Below are positions 8,183 through 15,642 of a stretch of DNA of 64,000 bases, in pieces (the stretch's first letter is position 1; each line of letters starts with the position of its first letter). The stretch comes from Tenacibaculum sp. Bg11-29. Its GTDB lineage: Bacteria > Bacteroidota > Bacteroidia > Flavobacteriales > Flavobacteriaceae. The DNA lies in assembly GCF_002836595.1 (NCBI RefSeq), contig NZ_PJBB01000003.1:434001-498000 (forward strand). Reading direction: 5' to 3'. A program made the translations under genes and the position numbers. The notes beneath the pieces are model-generated. The model did not search any database, had not been told where the DNA came from, and saw nothing but the letters and a program-made list of their open reading frames with translations.

Positions 8183-9699
8183 TATAATAATTCGGTTTTA
8201 GGTTGAAATTTCTTCCCTGTTTCTTCTATCATTTCAATAATATTCTGAAGATTATTTATGGTATTCTTTGGATTTAATAATGTGAATTTTAAATAAATAC
8301 TACCATTTAACTTTGTGCTAGCTATCGACGCTTTTCCTGCTGCAAATAAGGTGTTTTTAATATGTAAGTTTACCATATCATGAGTAGGTTCGTGTGCTGC
8401 CTGTGAGTTTTTATATCTAAAAACAACGGTACTTAATTCTGGTACGTGTGCCAATTCAAAATTTGGGTTAATACTCATTTTCTCATACACACGCTTAGTT
8501 AAATTATGTACTTCTTCTAAGTAAGACGCTATTGTTTTCGTTCCTAATGTTTTAAGAGTTAACCAAACTTTTAGGGCATCAAACCTTCGGGTAGTTTGAA
8601 TTGATTTTTCTATTAAATTAGGACGTTGTTGATCTTTATTTTCAAGAGGATTTAAATAATCGGCATAATAAGACACATATTTAAAATGCTCTTTATTCTT
8701 AGCCAAAAAAGCACTACAACTTACCGGTTGAAATAATGTTTTATGAAAATCTATGGTAATTGAATCCGCTTTTTCCGATCCTTTAAAATAGTGTTTATGA
8801 GTATCTGTAAGTACATAACATCCACCGTATGCTCCATCAATGTGTAACCACATTTTATGTTCTTTAGCGATATCTCCTATAATTTCTAATGGATCGAAAC
8901 TACCAAAATCTGTTGTACCCATCGTAGCTACAACAGCAATAGGAATATTACCTTCTTGCTTTGTTTTTTCAATAGCTAAGACTAATTCATTAACATCCAT
9001 TCGCATTTTAGCATCTGCTTTTACAGGAATTACAGCATCATACCCCATCCCTAACAAAGCAGCATTTTTTTGGATACTAAAATGAGCTTTTTCCGAACAA
9101 AATATTCGAAATTTACTTATCTCATCAGACCAGCCATTCTGTTTAATATTGATTCCAAAATTTTCAAATGCATAATCGTCACGCGCCATTAACAATGCCA
9201 TAAAATTAGATTGTGTTCCTCCACTCGTAAACACGCCATCTGAATTTTCAGGGAATTCAAAAGCATTACAAATCCAACGAATAACTTCTTCCTCTATAAA
9301 AGTTGCCGAAGTACTTTGATCCCATGTTTCTACCGCTGTATTAATAGTAGTAGCTATCATTTCTGCAACAATTGATGGTAATGTTATTGGGCAATTTAAA
9401 TGAGCTACATAATTTGGGTTATGAAAAGCAATTGATTTCTTTATATACAAATCATTTAACTGCTCTAAAGCATCATCTAAAGAATGTACTTCTTCAATAT
9501 TATCTAGCTTTGCATTGAGTTTATCATTTTGTATTTCTACTAACTCATCACCTTTATAAAACTTTCTATTGGATAAAAATTTTTGAATATAAGTGAGTGT
9601 TTTTAATGTGTACTCTTCATACGTTTTAACTGACTCATCATTAAACAAATGGTTATTTAATGACAATTCTTTTAGTGAGGGACTTTCTTTAATGATCAT
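8182..9699 (-). CDS. PLP-dependent group II decarboxylase, probable lysine/diamine-forming (DesA-like)
   Basis: 505 aa. It should remove CO2 from lysine or ornithine to give cadaverine or putrescine, the first step of the siderophore route. Features: TSGGTQSNFMALLMARD (about 158-174), the phosphate-binding segment of group II decarboxylases; HIDGAYGG (about 283-290) with the Asp that pairs with the pyridine nitrogen; and ITIDFHKTLFQPVSC (about 309-323) with the Schiff-base Lys. Related 2,4-diaminobutyrate and aromatic amino acid decarboxylases share these motifs, so specificity rests on context. It is the first gene of the operon; a TAnnTTTG box lies about 34 nt upstream of its ATG. Confidence 0.88.
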   Translation of the reverse strand: MIIKESPSLKELSLNNHLFNDESVKTYEEYTLKTLTYIQKFLSNRKFYKGDELVEIQNDKLNAKLDNIEEVHSLDDALEQLNDLYIKKSIAFHNPNYVAHLNCPITLPSIVAEMIATTINTAVETWDQSTSATFIEEEVIRWICNAFEFPENSDGVFTSGGTQSNFMALLMARDDYAFENFGINIKQNGWSDEISKFRIFCSEKAHFSIQKNAALLGMGYDAVIPVKADAKMRMDVNELVLAIEKTKQEGNIPIAVVATMGTTDFGSFDPLEIIGDIAKEHKMWLHIDGAYGGCYVLTDTHKHYFKGSEKADSITIDFHKTLFQPVSCSAFLAKNKEHFKYVSYYADYLNPLENKDQQRPNLIEKSIQTTRRFDALKVWLTLKTLGTKTIASYLEEVHNLTKRVYEKMSINPNFELAHVPELSTVVFRYKNSQAAHEPTHDMVNLHIKNTLFAAGKASIASTKLNGSIYLKFTLLNPKNTINNLQNIIEMIEETGKKFQPKTELL

Positions 9700-9732
9700 T
9701 ATTTTTATTTAGTCTTAATAATTTATATGTTG

Positions 9733-9740
9733 CAAAAATA
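9733..9740 (-). promoter_or_regulatory. Probable -7 promoter box of the siderophore operon
   Basis: On the minus strand this reads TATTTTTG, a perfect match to the Bacteroidota -7 consensus TAnnTTTG, 33 nt before the decarboxylase ATG. No convincing TTTG -33 element is seen at the usual 19-21 bp spacing. An iron-responsive operator would be expected here but I could not identify one with confidence. Confidence 0.5.
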
Positions 9741-9894
9741 TATTGTGCTTCATAAAAAAAATGACGTAATTGGAATTTAAAAAGACGCTAAACAGCATAC
9801 AAATAAGACTAAAATGTAGCTTAGTGTTAAAACCTCTTAAAACACTAACATCCTACAACAAAAAAATATTCAACCAGACAACCATTAAAATTAA

Positions 9895-10447
9895 GAATCT
9901 CATAATAAACAAGATAATGCAATTAACAAATTTCTCTTAAATTCAAAGGAGTATGAACTAGAACTTGATATAGAAGAACAAATAGAAAAGAATGAAAACT
10001 GGGATGATGATGGCAAATTAGATTTTGAAGATGAAATAGAATTAGAAGGTCCTTTTCAAATTGATTTACTATCTCTGGTCAGGTTTCTTTTTTAGACGTA
10101 GCAATTCCTGTTGGAAATATGAGGAATTAGAATTTAAATTGAGACCATGTACTCATTAGTAAGGTGAATTATTTGGTAAATCAATTTTAATTGAAGGAAC
10201 GATAGATATACTCCTTTTATTTATTTTTACAAGTTCACTAAAAAAGTAGAAATTTATTTTCAAAATCCTACTTTTCGATATTATTATTTCTGAAATTGAT
10301 AAAGGTATTGTAATTAACTTTCATCTTAATTAAGTTTTTAATAAAAAAAACGGACTAGACTTATCTCAAGCAATCGAAGGAAACAAAGCTCTTGTTCATA
10401 TCTTTAAAAGTAAAATTACTACCGCATTAGATTTATTAGAAGATTAA
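9895..10447 (+). pseudogene. Decayed beta-sandwich lipoprotein gene, DUF4382-like
   Basis: The 860-bp gap upstream of the siderophore operon contains a broken reading frame. From 9895 the frame gives an acidic stretch (LDIEEQIEKNENWDDDG) then ELEGPFQIDLLS and stops near 10095. In other frames the sequence continues with FGKSILIEGTIDI, then after stops IVINFHLN and GLDLSQAIEGNK, ending at a stop at 10447. A Gly-Pro-Phe-x-x-Asp-Leu-Leu segment followed by a GTI-type strand resembles flavobacterial DUF4382-like lipoproteins as I recall them. At least three stops or frameshifts are present and no signal peptide or start was found. The family call is tentative; that it is a degraded coding region is firmer. 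Confidence 0.55.
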
Positions 10448-10558
10448 TCCTAACCTTAATTTAATTTTTGAAACAGCTATTTCTGTTTTAGTACATATTC
10501 AAAAAAAAAATCACATTTAAGCATCAAGTTTCACGAAATACATTCAGTTCAAAAAACA

Positions 10559-11203
10559 TTATTTTTTTTCTAGCAAGCTTTGTTTTTCTAACACTAATAT
10601 TAATAAATTCACATAATCATTTACCGTTTCTTCCAAGGAAGTAGGGTTTACAACATCAATATACCCTTTCCAAATTAACTCTCTATCTTTTGTAGGACAA
10701 ATACAATACAAAGATGACTCTGCATTATAAATTTTATATTTTTTATAATACCTTGAATCTTCTAAAATATCTTGATGATTATAATAATCTTCTTTAAATT
10801 TAACGTCCAGGTATTTTTTCTCTTTATATTTCTCTAAAAAAACTTCTCTATCCTCTACTCCTATCACTTTCGTAAAAAGTACAGCATCAAAAAAATTAGC
10901 TGTCAGAATATTTTCTATCACCTTTAATTCTTTCTTCGTTTTTTTCTCTGTTGTAAGATCCGGCTCAAAAATATCCAAACTAACTACAGCATCAACACCT
11001 CGTAACTCAAATTCCTTTTTTAATAATTTTTCAAATTGATCTCTAACTTCAATATTAGGAGTCATCCCAATAATTAATACCTTTGACATTGTTAAAGTAT
11101 CTATTTCTGGGTTTTTCCATTGCTGGACCAACTGAGTTGTTGTACAACTATTAAGAATTACTACTAAGATTAGTAGTAATGTATACCTTAGAAACACGCT
11201 CAT
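10559..11203 (-). CDS. Uncharacterised lipoprotein
   Basis: 214 aa. It has a lipoprotein signal peptide (hydrophobic core LLLILVVIL and lipobox LNSC, Cys at about 20) followed by TTTQLVQQWKNPEI. The WKNPE-type opening then VLIIGMTPNIEVRDQFEKLL resembles small secreted flavobacterial lipoproteins in which a strand-helix unit (nucleotide-binding-like fold) follows the anchor, but I do not recognise a named family with certainty. It stands alone, divergent from the decayed gene at 9.9-10.4 kb. An 18-bp palindrome lies about 60 bp upstream. No function is proposed. Confidence 0.75.
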   Translation of the reverse strand: MSVFLRYTLLLILVVILNSCTTTQLVQQWKNPEIDTLTMSKVLIIGMTPNIEVRDQFEKLLKKEFELRGVDAVVSLDIFEPDLTTEKKTKKELKVIENILTANFFDAVLFTKVIGVEDREVFLEKYKEKKYLDVKFKEDYYNHQDILEDSRYYKKYKIYNAESSLYCICPTKDRELIWKGYIDVVNPTSLEETVNDYVNLLILVLEKQSLLEKK

Positions 11204-11264
11204 AATAATATATTTAAAATTAGTCTTTTACCTCTAAAAACTTATTCTTAGAGCTATGACTTTA

Positions 11265-11282
11265 AAGGTATAATTATACCTT
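11265..11282. promoter_or_regulatory. Perfect 18-bp palindrome upstream of the lipoprotein gene
   Basis: AAGGTATAATTATACCTT is a perfect inverted repeat 61 bp before the ATG at 11203. It lacks a T-run and is in the right place for a dimeric repressor or activator. It could be chance in AT-rich DNA. Confidence 0.3.
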
Positions 11283-11367
11283 GTATATTTTTATGACATT
11301 TATCATTACCTATTAACAGTAAACCCCTCTATATTAAAACAACAATAGTAATAAGCAGCTATAGAAC

Positions 11368-11392
11368 AAAAAAAGCGCTAAAATTAGCGTTT
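11368..11392 (-). terminator. Rho-independent terminator of riboflavin synthase gene
   Basis: On the minus strand a CGCTAA/TTAGCG stem (six perfect pairs, loop of 2) is followed by a run of seven T. It lies about 30 bp after the ribE stop codon. Confidence 0.6.
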
Positions 11393-11422
11393 CTTCTTAT
11401 TCAAATATTTAAAATAATCTGT

Positions 11423-12010
11423 TTATTTTAACTGAGTTAATCGCGCAACATATTTACCAATCACGTCAAATTCAAGATTAATTCTACTTCCTACTTTAAA
11501 GTTTTTAAAAGTAGTATGTGCTAACGTATATGGAATTATCGCAACACTAAATTCATCTTTTTTTGAATTTACAACAGTTAAACTTACACCGTTAACAGTA
11601 ATCGATCCCTTTTCAATTGTTATACTACCATCTTCGAAATCATAAGAAAAAGTAAAAACAGTACTTCCGCCTTCATCTTTAATACTCTTACAAATACCTA
11701 CTCTATCAACGTGTCCTTGCACAATATGACCATCTAAGCGAGCACCTAATTTCATTGCTCTTTCAAGATTTACTTCGTGTCCTAAATTTAAATCACCAAT
11801 ATTAGTTTTATCAAGCGTTTCTTTTATCGCTGTAACTGTATATTCATCATTAACAATATTAACAACAGTTAAACATACACCATTATGCGCTACACTCTGA
11901 TCTATCTTCAACTCATTAGTTATATTACTCTGAACAGTTATATGTAAGTTCTCCTGTTCTTTTGTTACTCTTTGTACAATTCCAACAGTTTCAATTATTC
12001 CAGTAAACAT
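11423..12010 (-). CDS. ribE: Riboflavin synthase, alpha chain
   Basis: 195 aa, the normal size. It catalyses dismutation of two 6,7-dimethyl-8-ribityllumazine molecules to riboflavin. Two lumazine-binding repeats are visible: the first opens with the family signature MFTGIIETVG and contains NGVCLTVV (about 43-50); the second begins with GARLDGHIVQGHVD (about 90-103) and contains NGVSLTVV (about 142-149). It is single, facing away from pdxA, with the two promoters overlapping in a 61-bp gap. Confidence 0.95.
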   Translation of the reverse strand: MFTGIIETVGIVQRVTKEQENLHITVQSNITNELKIDQSVAHNGVCLTVVNIVNDEYTVTAIKETLDKTNIGDLNLGHEVNLERAMKLGARLDGHIVQGHVDRVGICKSIKDEGGSTVFTFSYDFEDGSITIEKGSITVNGVSLTVVNSKKDEFSVAIIPYTLAHTTFKNFKVGSRINLEFDVIGKYVARLTQLK

Positions 12011-12025
12011 TCTCTAAATTTTAGT

Positions 12026-12033
12026 TACTTTTG
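12026..12033 (+). promoter_or_regulatory. -7 promoter box for pdxA
   Basis: TACTTTTG matches TAnnTTTG exactly, 38 nt before the pdxA ATG. It lies only 7 bp from the opposing box of ribE. Confidence 0.55.
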
Positions 12034-12040
12034 TTTACAT

Positions 12041-12048
12041 CAAAAATA
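12041..12048 (-). promoter_or_regulatory. -7 promoter box for ribE
   Basis: Minus-strand TATTTTTG matches TAnnTTTG exactly, 30 nt before the ribE ATG. The two opposing boxes face away from their own downstream genes and are close enough for the polymerases to compete. Confidence 0.55.
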
Positions 12049-12071
12049 CAACTTTACCTACGAAAGTAACT

Positions 12072-13106
12072 ATGGAGCATACAAACAAAATTATTGTTGG
12101 AATTTCAGTTGGAGATATAAATGGAATTGGTATTGAAATTATTCTAAAAACTTTTGAAGACAAGCGTATGCTAGAGTTTTGCACTCCTGTAATATTTGCT
12201 TCAAATAGATTAATTTCTTATCACAAGAAAATCTTGAAATTAAACAATAACATTCATGGTATTAATTTAATTGATAAAATTGCACACGAAAAAATTAACT
12301 TAATGAACTCTTGGAAAGAAGAAGTTAAGATAACAATAGGTAAAGTTACAGATATAGGTGGTGAATTCGCACACAAATCACTTGAAGCAGCAACAAATGC
12401 TTTAAAAAGCAATCATATTGATATTTTACTTACCGCTCCTATAAGTAAAGAAAATATTCAGTCAGAAAAATTTAATTTCCCTGGGCATACTGAATATTTA
12501 GAAGAAAAATTAGGCGGTAAAAGTTTAATGATATTAATGGCTGATAAATTACGTATTGGCTTAATTACAGGACACATACCTGTTTCGAAAATAGCAGAAA
12601 CCATTACTCCTGAACTTATAAAGGAAAAAGTTGAAACGATGCATACTTCTTTAAAACAAGATTTTAGCATTAATAAACCTAAAATAGCAATACTAGGATT
12701 AAACCCCCATTGTGGAGATAACGGAATTATAGGTAAAGAAGATGATGAAATTGTTCGTCCGACAATAACAGAAATTAAAGAATCAGGCAAATTAGTTTTT
12801 GGTCCTTATGCTGCTGATGGTTTTTTTGGTTCAGAAACTTACAAACAGTTTGATGGTGTTTTAGCGATGTATCATGATCAAGGTTTAGCTCCTTTTAAAG
12901 CATTATCATTTGGTAATGGTGTAAATTTCACTGCAGGTTTAAGTAAAATAAGAACCTCTCCTGATCACGGAACTGGTTTTAATATTGCAGGTAAAAACGA
13001 AGCCAACCCTTCGTCATTCAAAGAAGCTTTATTTGCCTCATTACAAATATTTAAGAACCGAAAACAAAATACAGAACTTATAAAAAACACTTTAAAAGTT
13101 AAATAG
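12072..13106 (+). CDS. pdxA: 4-hydroxythreonine-4-phosphate dehydrogenase
   Basis: 344 aa. NAD-dependent oxidative decarboxylation in the DXP-dependent route to pyridoxal 5'-phosphate. Family features: VGISVGDINGIGIEI at the N-terminus, FPGHTEYLEE (about 136-145) with the first metal-ligand His, GLNPHCGDNG (about 209-218), and MYHDQGLAPFK (about 266-276) and TSPDHGTGFNIAG (about 296-308) carrying the later His ligands. The ATG at 12072 is the first after the promoter box. It is followed by its own gap, then a second promoter for yceD. Confidence 0.95.
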   Translation: MEHTNKIIVGISVGDINGIGIEIILKTFEDKRMLEFCTPVIFASNRLISYHKKILKLNNNIHGINLIDKIAHEKINLMNSWKEEVKITIGKVTDIGGEFAHKSLEAATNALKSNHIDILLTAPISKENIQSEKFNFPGHTEYLEEKLGGKSLMILMADKLRIGLITGHIPVSKIAETITPELIKEKVETMHTSLKQDFSINKPKIAILGLNPHCGDNGIIGKEDDEIVRPTITEIKESGKLVFGPYAADGFFGSETYKQFDGVLAMYHDQGLAPFKALSFGNGVNFTAGLSKIRTSPDHGTGFNIAGKNEANPSSFKEALFASLQIFKNRKQNTELIKNTLKVK

Positions 13107-13148
13107 TATTTTTTTTTAGGTAAAATATAAAATTATAAACATTTTTTA

Positions 13149-13156
13149 TATCTTTG
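13149..13156 (+). promoter_or_regulatory. -7 promoter box of the yceD-rpmF unit
   Basis: TATCTTTG matches TAnnTTTG exactly, 20 nt before the yceD-like ATG at 13177. Confidence 0.6.
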
Positions 13157-13176
13157 CACGCTCAAATTGATCTTAG

Positions 13177-13716
13177 ATGAAAGACATAAAAGAATTCAAT
13201 ATACCTTTTGTAGGTTTAAAAGAAGGCAGTCATTTATTTGAATATCAAATTGACAACACGTTCTTTGAAGCATTTAAATTCGATGAATTTAATAATGCAA
13301 ATCTAAAAGCTAGTATTAACTTTGTAAAGAAAAGTACATTATTTGAACTTTCTTTCTCTGCAAAGGGTACCGTAAATGTACCTTGTGATAGTACTGGCGA
13401 ACTATTCGATTTAGAAATTGATGGTATTTTAGATTTAGTTGTTAAGTTCGGACCTGAATATAATGATGAACATGATGAAATTTTGATACTTCCACACGAA
13501 TTATATCAAATGAATGTAGCTCAATATATATATGAGTTAATTGTATTATCAGTTCCTAGTAAAAGAATCCACCCTGCTGTTTTAAATGGCACTATGGAAT
13601 CTGAAGCTTTAAAGAGATTAGAAGAATTAAGAATAAACGAAGAAAAAACTGTTGAAGAAAAAACGTCAGCAGACCCTAGATGGGATAAATTAAAGGATTT
13701 ACTAACAGATAAATAA
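13177..13716 (+). CDS. YceD/DUF177 family protein
   Basis: 179 aa. The family is found next to rpmF across bacteria and is thought to act in ribosome assembly (its plant relative affects 23S rRNA), though its biochemical role is unsettled. Here the conserved pattern is visible: [17 protein letters not shown] (about 67-83; the family usually has Cys-x-R-Cys in this strand, here only one Cys) and the Pro-rich [10 protein letters not shown] (about 124-133), close to the family's LPxxPxH motif. Eight bases separate it from rpmF. Confidence 0.88.
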   Translation: MKDIKEFNIPFVGLKEGSHLFEYQIDNTFFEAFKFDEFNNANLKASINFVKKSTLFELSFSAKGTVNVPCDSTGELFDLEIDGILDLVVKFGPEYNDEHDEILILPHELYQMNVAQYIYELIVLSVPSKRIHPAVLNGTMESEALKRLEELRINEEKTVEEKTSADPRWDKLKDLLTDK

Positions 13717-13724
13717 AACATAAA

Positions 13725-13922
13725 ATGGCACATCCAAAGAGAAAAATATCGAAAACTAGAAGAGATAAAAGAAGAACTCACTATAAGGCTTCTGTACCTC
13801 AAATAGCTGTTGATCCTACAACTGGAGAAGCTCATTTATACCACAGAGCTCATTGGCATGAAGGTAAATTATACTACAGAGGTCAAGTAGTATTAGAAAG
13901 TGCAGCAGCTGTTGAAGCTTAA
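13725..13922 (+). CDS. rpmF: 50S ribosomal protein L32
   Basis: 65 aa, normal length. It opens [20 protein letters not shown], the universal basic N-terminus of L32, followed by the flavobacterial ending [17 protein letters not shown]. No zinc-binding Cys pair is present, so this is the Cys-free form of L32. It forms an operon with the yceD-like gene and ends in a strong terminator. Confidence 0.97.
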   Translation: MAHPKRKISKTRRDKRRTHYKASVPQIAVDPTTGEAHLYHRAHWHEGKLYYRGQVVLESAAAVEA

Positions 13923-13942
13923 AACTAAGTTTTTACAAAATA

Positions 13943-13972
13943 AAAAAACCCTCTTTTTGAGGGTTTTTTTGT
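13943..13972 (+). terminator. Terminator after rpmF
   Basis: AAAAAACCCTC / GAGGGTTTTTT stem with a TTTTT loop and T-run, 20 bp after the L32 stop codon. It separates rpmF from fabH, which has its own promoter box. Confidence 0.85.
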
Positions 13973-14035
13973 GTTTTTATAGTAAAATTTAAGTTTTTTG
14001 ATGTTTTTTCTTTAAAAAGGTGAAATAATTTTCAT

Positions 14036-14043
14036 TACTTTTG
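14036..14043 (+). promoter_or_regulatory. -7 promoter box of the fabH-accB-accC unit
   Basis: TACTTTTG matches TAnnTTTG exactly. A possible TTG start of fabH at 14041 would lie inside this box, so the ATG at 14074 (30 nt downstream) is the better start. Confidence 0.6.
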
Positions 14044-14073
14044 ACAACTGGTTTTATCACAAAACAAACAACT

Positions 14074-15069
14074 ATGACTAAAACAACTGCAGCAATAACA
14101 GCAGTGGGAAAATATGTCCCAGACTATATTTTAACAAATAAAGAATTAGAAACTCTAGTAGATACTAATGACGAATGGATTACCAGCAGAACAGGAATAA
14201 AAGAAAGAAGGATTCTTAAAGGAAAAGGCCTTGGTACATCTTTTATGGCTATAAAAGCTGCTGAAGATTTAATCCAAAAATCAAATATCGATCCAAAAGA
14301 AATAGATTTGGTAATTGTTGCGACAGCAACACCAGATATGCTTGTTGCCTCAACAGCAACGTACACAGCATCTCAAATAGGTGCAACAAATGCTTTTTCT
14401 TACGATTTACAAGCGGCTTGTTCAAGTTTCTTATTTGGTATGTCAACTGCAGCTAGTTATATAGAAAGCGGTCGTTATAAAAAAATATTATTAATTGGAG
14501 CAGATAAAATGTCTTCAGTTATTAATTATTCAGACAGAGCTACTTGTATTATTTTTGGAGATGGAGCTGGTGCAGCTTTATTTGAACCAAATAACGAAGG
14601 GCTTGGTTTACAAGATGAATACTTAAGAAGTGATGGTATTGGTCGTGAATTCTTAAAAATTGAAGCTGGTGGATCTATCCTACCTGCATCGGAAGATACA
14701 TTAAAAAATAAACAACATTTTGTTCACCAAGAAGGAAAAAGTGTATTTAAATACGCTGTTTCTAATATGGCTGATGTTTCTGAAAAAATGTTAACGAGAA
14801 ACAACCTAACTAAAGACGATGTTCAATGGTTAGTGCCTCATCAAGCAAATAAAAGAATCATTGAAGCTACAGCAAATAGAGTTGGTGTAGAAAGTGAAAA
14901 AGTAATGATGAACATACATAGGTACGGAAACACAACATCTGCTACTTTACCTTTATTACTTGCTGATTACGAAAATCAATTGAAAAAAGGAGATAATTTA
15001 ATTTTTGCTGCATTTGGTGGAGGCTTCACATGGGGAGCTATCTATTTAAAATGGGCATACAATTCATAA
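14074..15069 (+). CDS. fabH: Beta-ketoacyl-ACP synthase III
   Basis: 331 aa from the ATG at 14074 (MTKTTAAITAVGKYVPDYIL). FabH condenses a short acyl-CoA with malonyl-ACP to start fatty acid elongation. The catalytic triad is visible: Cys in DLQAACSSFLFG, His in VPHQANKRI and Asn in YGNTTSAT, with the C-terminal GGGFTWGA loop typical of the enzyme. An upstream in-frame TTG at 14041 would add 11 residues but falls in the promoter box. It is followed by accB after 26 nt, a common flavobacterial order. Confidence 0.95.
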   Translation: MTKTTAAITAVGKYVPDYILTNKELETLVDTNDEWITSRTGIKERRILKGKGLGTSFMAIKAAEDLIQKSNIDPKEIDLVIVATATPDMLVASTATYTASQIGATNAFSYDLQAACSSFLFGMSTAASYIESGRYKKILLIGADKMSSVINYSDRATCIIFGDGAGAALFEPNNEGLGLQDEYLRSDGIGREFLKIEAGGSILPASEDTLKNKQHFVHQEGKSVFKYAVSNMADVSEKMLTRNNLTKDDVQWLVPHQANKRIIEATANRVGVESEKVMMNIHRYGNTTSATLPLLLADYENQLKKGDNLIFAAFGGGFTWGAIYLKWAYNS

Positions 15070-15095
15070 AAAACCAAACAATTAAAATTAGGAAT

Positions 15096-15572
15096 ATGGA
15101 TATTAAAGAAATTCAAAGTCTTATAAAATTTGTAGCAAAGTCAGGTGCAAGTGAAGTAAAGCTAGAAATGGAAGATATTAAAATCACCATTAAAACTGGA
15201 AGCGAAACTCCTGAGACTACAATTTTTCAAACTGCTGCCCCTATGGCTGTAGCCCCCCAAATGGCTGCACATGCACCTATAACTCAGGCTGCTCCCGCAA
15301 CAGAAACTTCAAATACTGAAGAAGACTCTAAATACATTACAATAAACTCTCCAATTATTGGAACTTTTTATAGAAAGCCTGCTCCAGAAAAACCAAACTT
15401 CGCAGAAGTTGGTACTGAAGTAAAAATTGGTGATACTGTTTGTGTTATTGAAGCAATGAAATTATTTAACGAAATTGAATCTGAAATTTCAGGTAAAATA
15501 GTTAAAGTATTAGTAGATGATTCTTCTCCGGTAGAATTTGATCAACCACTATTTTTAGTAGATCCATCTTAA
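15096..15572 (+). CDS. accB: Acetyl-CoA carboxylase biotin carboxyl carrier protein
   Basis: 158 aa from the ATG at 15096 (MDIKEIQSLIKFVAKSGASE); an earlier in-frame ATG at 15030 lies within fabH and adds residues not seen in the family. The order is an N-terminal helical domain, an Ala/Pro-rich flexible linker (about 55-85) and the C-terminal biotinyl domain with the target Lys in IEAMKLFNEIE. The thumb loop before it (TFYRKPAPEKPNF) is also present. It carries the carboxybiotin between AccC and the carboxyltransferase. Confidence 0.95.
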   Translation: MDIKEIQSLIKFVAKSGASEVKLEMEDIKITIKTGSETPETTIFQTAAPMAVAPQMAAHAPITQAAPATETSNTEEDSKYITINSPIIGTFYRKPAPEKPNFAEVGTEVKIGDTVCVIEAMKLFNEIESEISGKIVKVLVDDSSPVEFDQPLFLVDPS

Positions 15573-15581
15573 TTAACATAT

Positions 15582-15628
15582 AACTCCAAATAAAACAAAA
15601 GCATCCGCTTAATTTATTTGGAGTTTTT
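15582..15628 (+). promoter_or_regulatory. Terminator-like hairpin between accB and accC
   Basis: A perfect 13-bp stem (AACTCCAAATAAA at 15582-15594 with TTTATTTGGAGTT at 15613-15625) followed by three further T. The loop itself holds a small AAGC/GCTT stem. It looks like an intrinsic terminator or attenuator inside what is otherwise an operon; alternatively it could be an mRNA processing or stability element. Confidence 0.6.
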
Positions 15629-15642
15629 AAATTTTAGAACGT

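Noticed and set aside
9688..9705. Fur-box-like AATGATCATTATT around the decarboxylase start codon
   Set aside because: It overlaps the coding start (ATGATCATT encodes Met-Ile-Ile) and matches the 19-bp Fur consensus poorly. In such AT-rich DNA this is expected by chance.
9821..9848. TTAGTGTT / AACACTAA inverted repeat upstream of the decayed gene
   Set aside because: Short arms, 12-nt loop and no T-run; not convincing as a terminator or operator.
9862..9939. Small open frame ending IMQLTNFS before the decayed gene
   Set aside because: No start, no signal peptide, and it overlaps the better decayed frame.
11204..12071. Possible FMN riboswitch near riboflavin synthase
   Set aside because: The leader upstream of ribE is only about 25 nt and has none of the conserved riboswitch segments.
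14041..14073. Upstream TTG start for fabH
   Set aside because: It lies inside the TACTTTTG promoter box, so it would not be on the mRNA.
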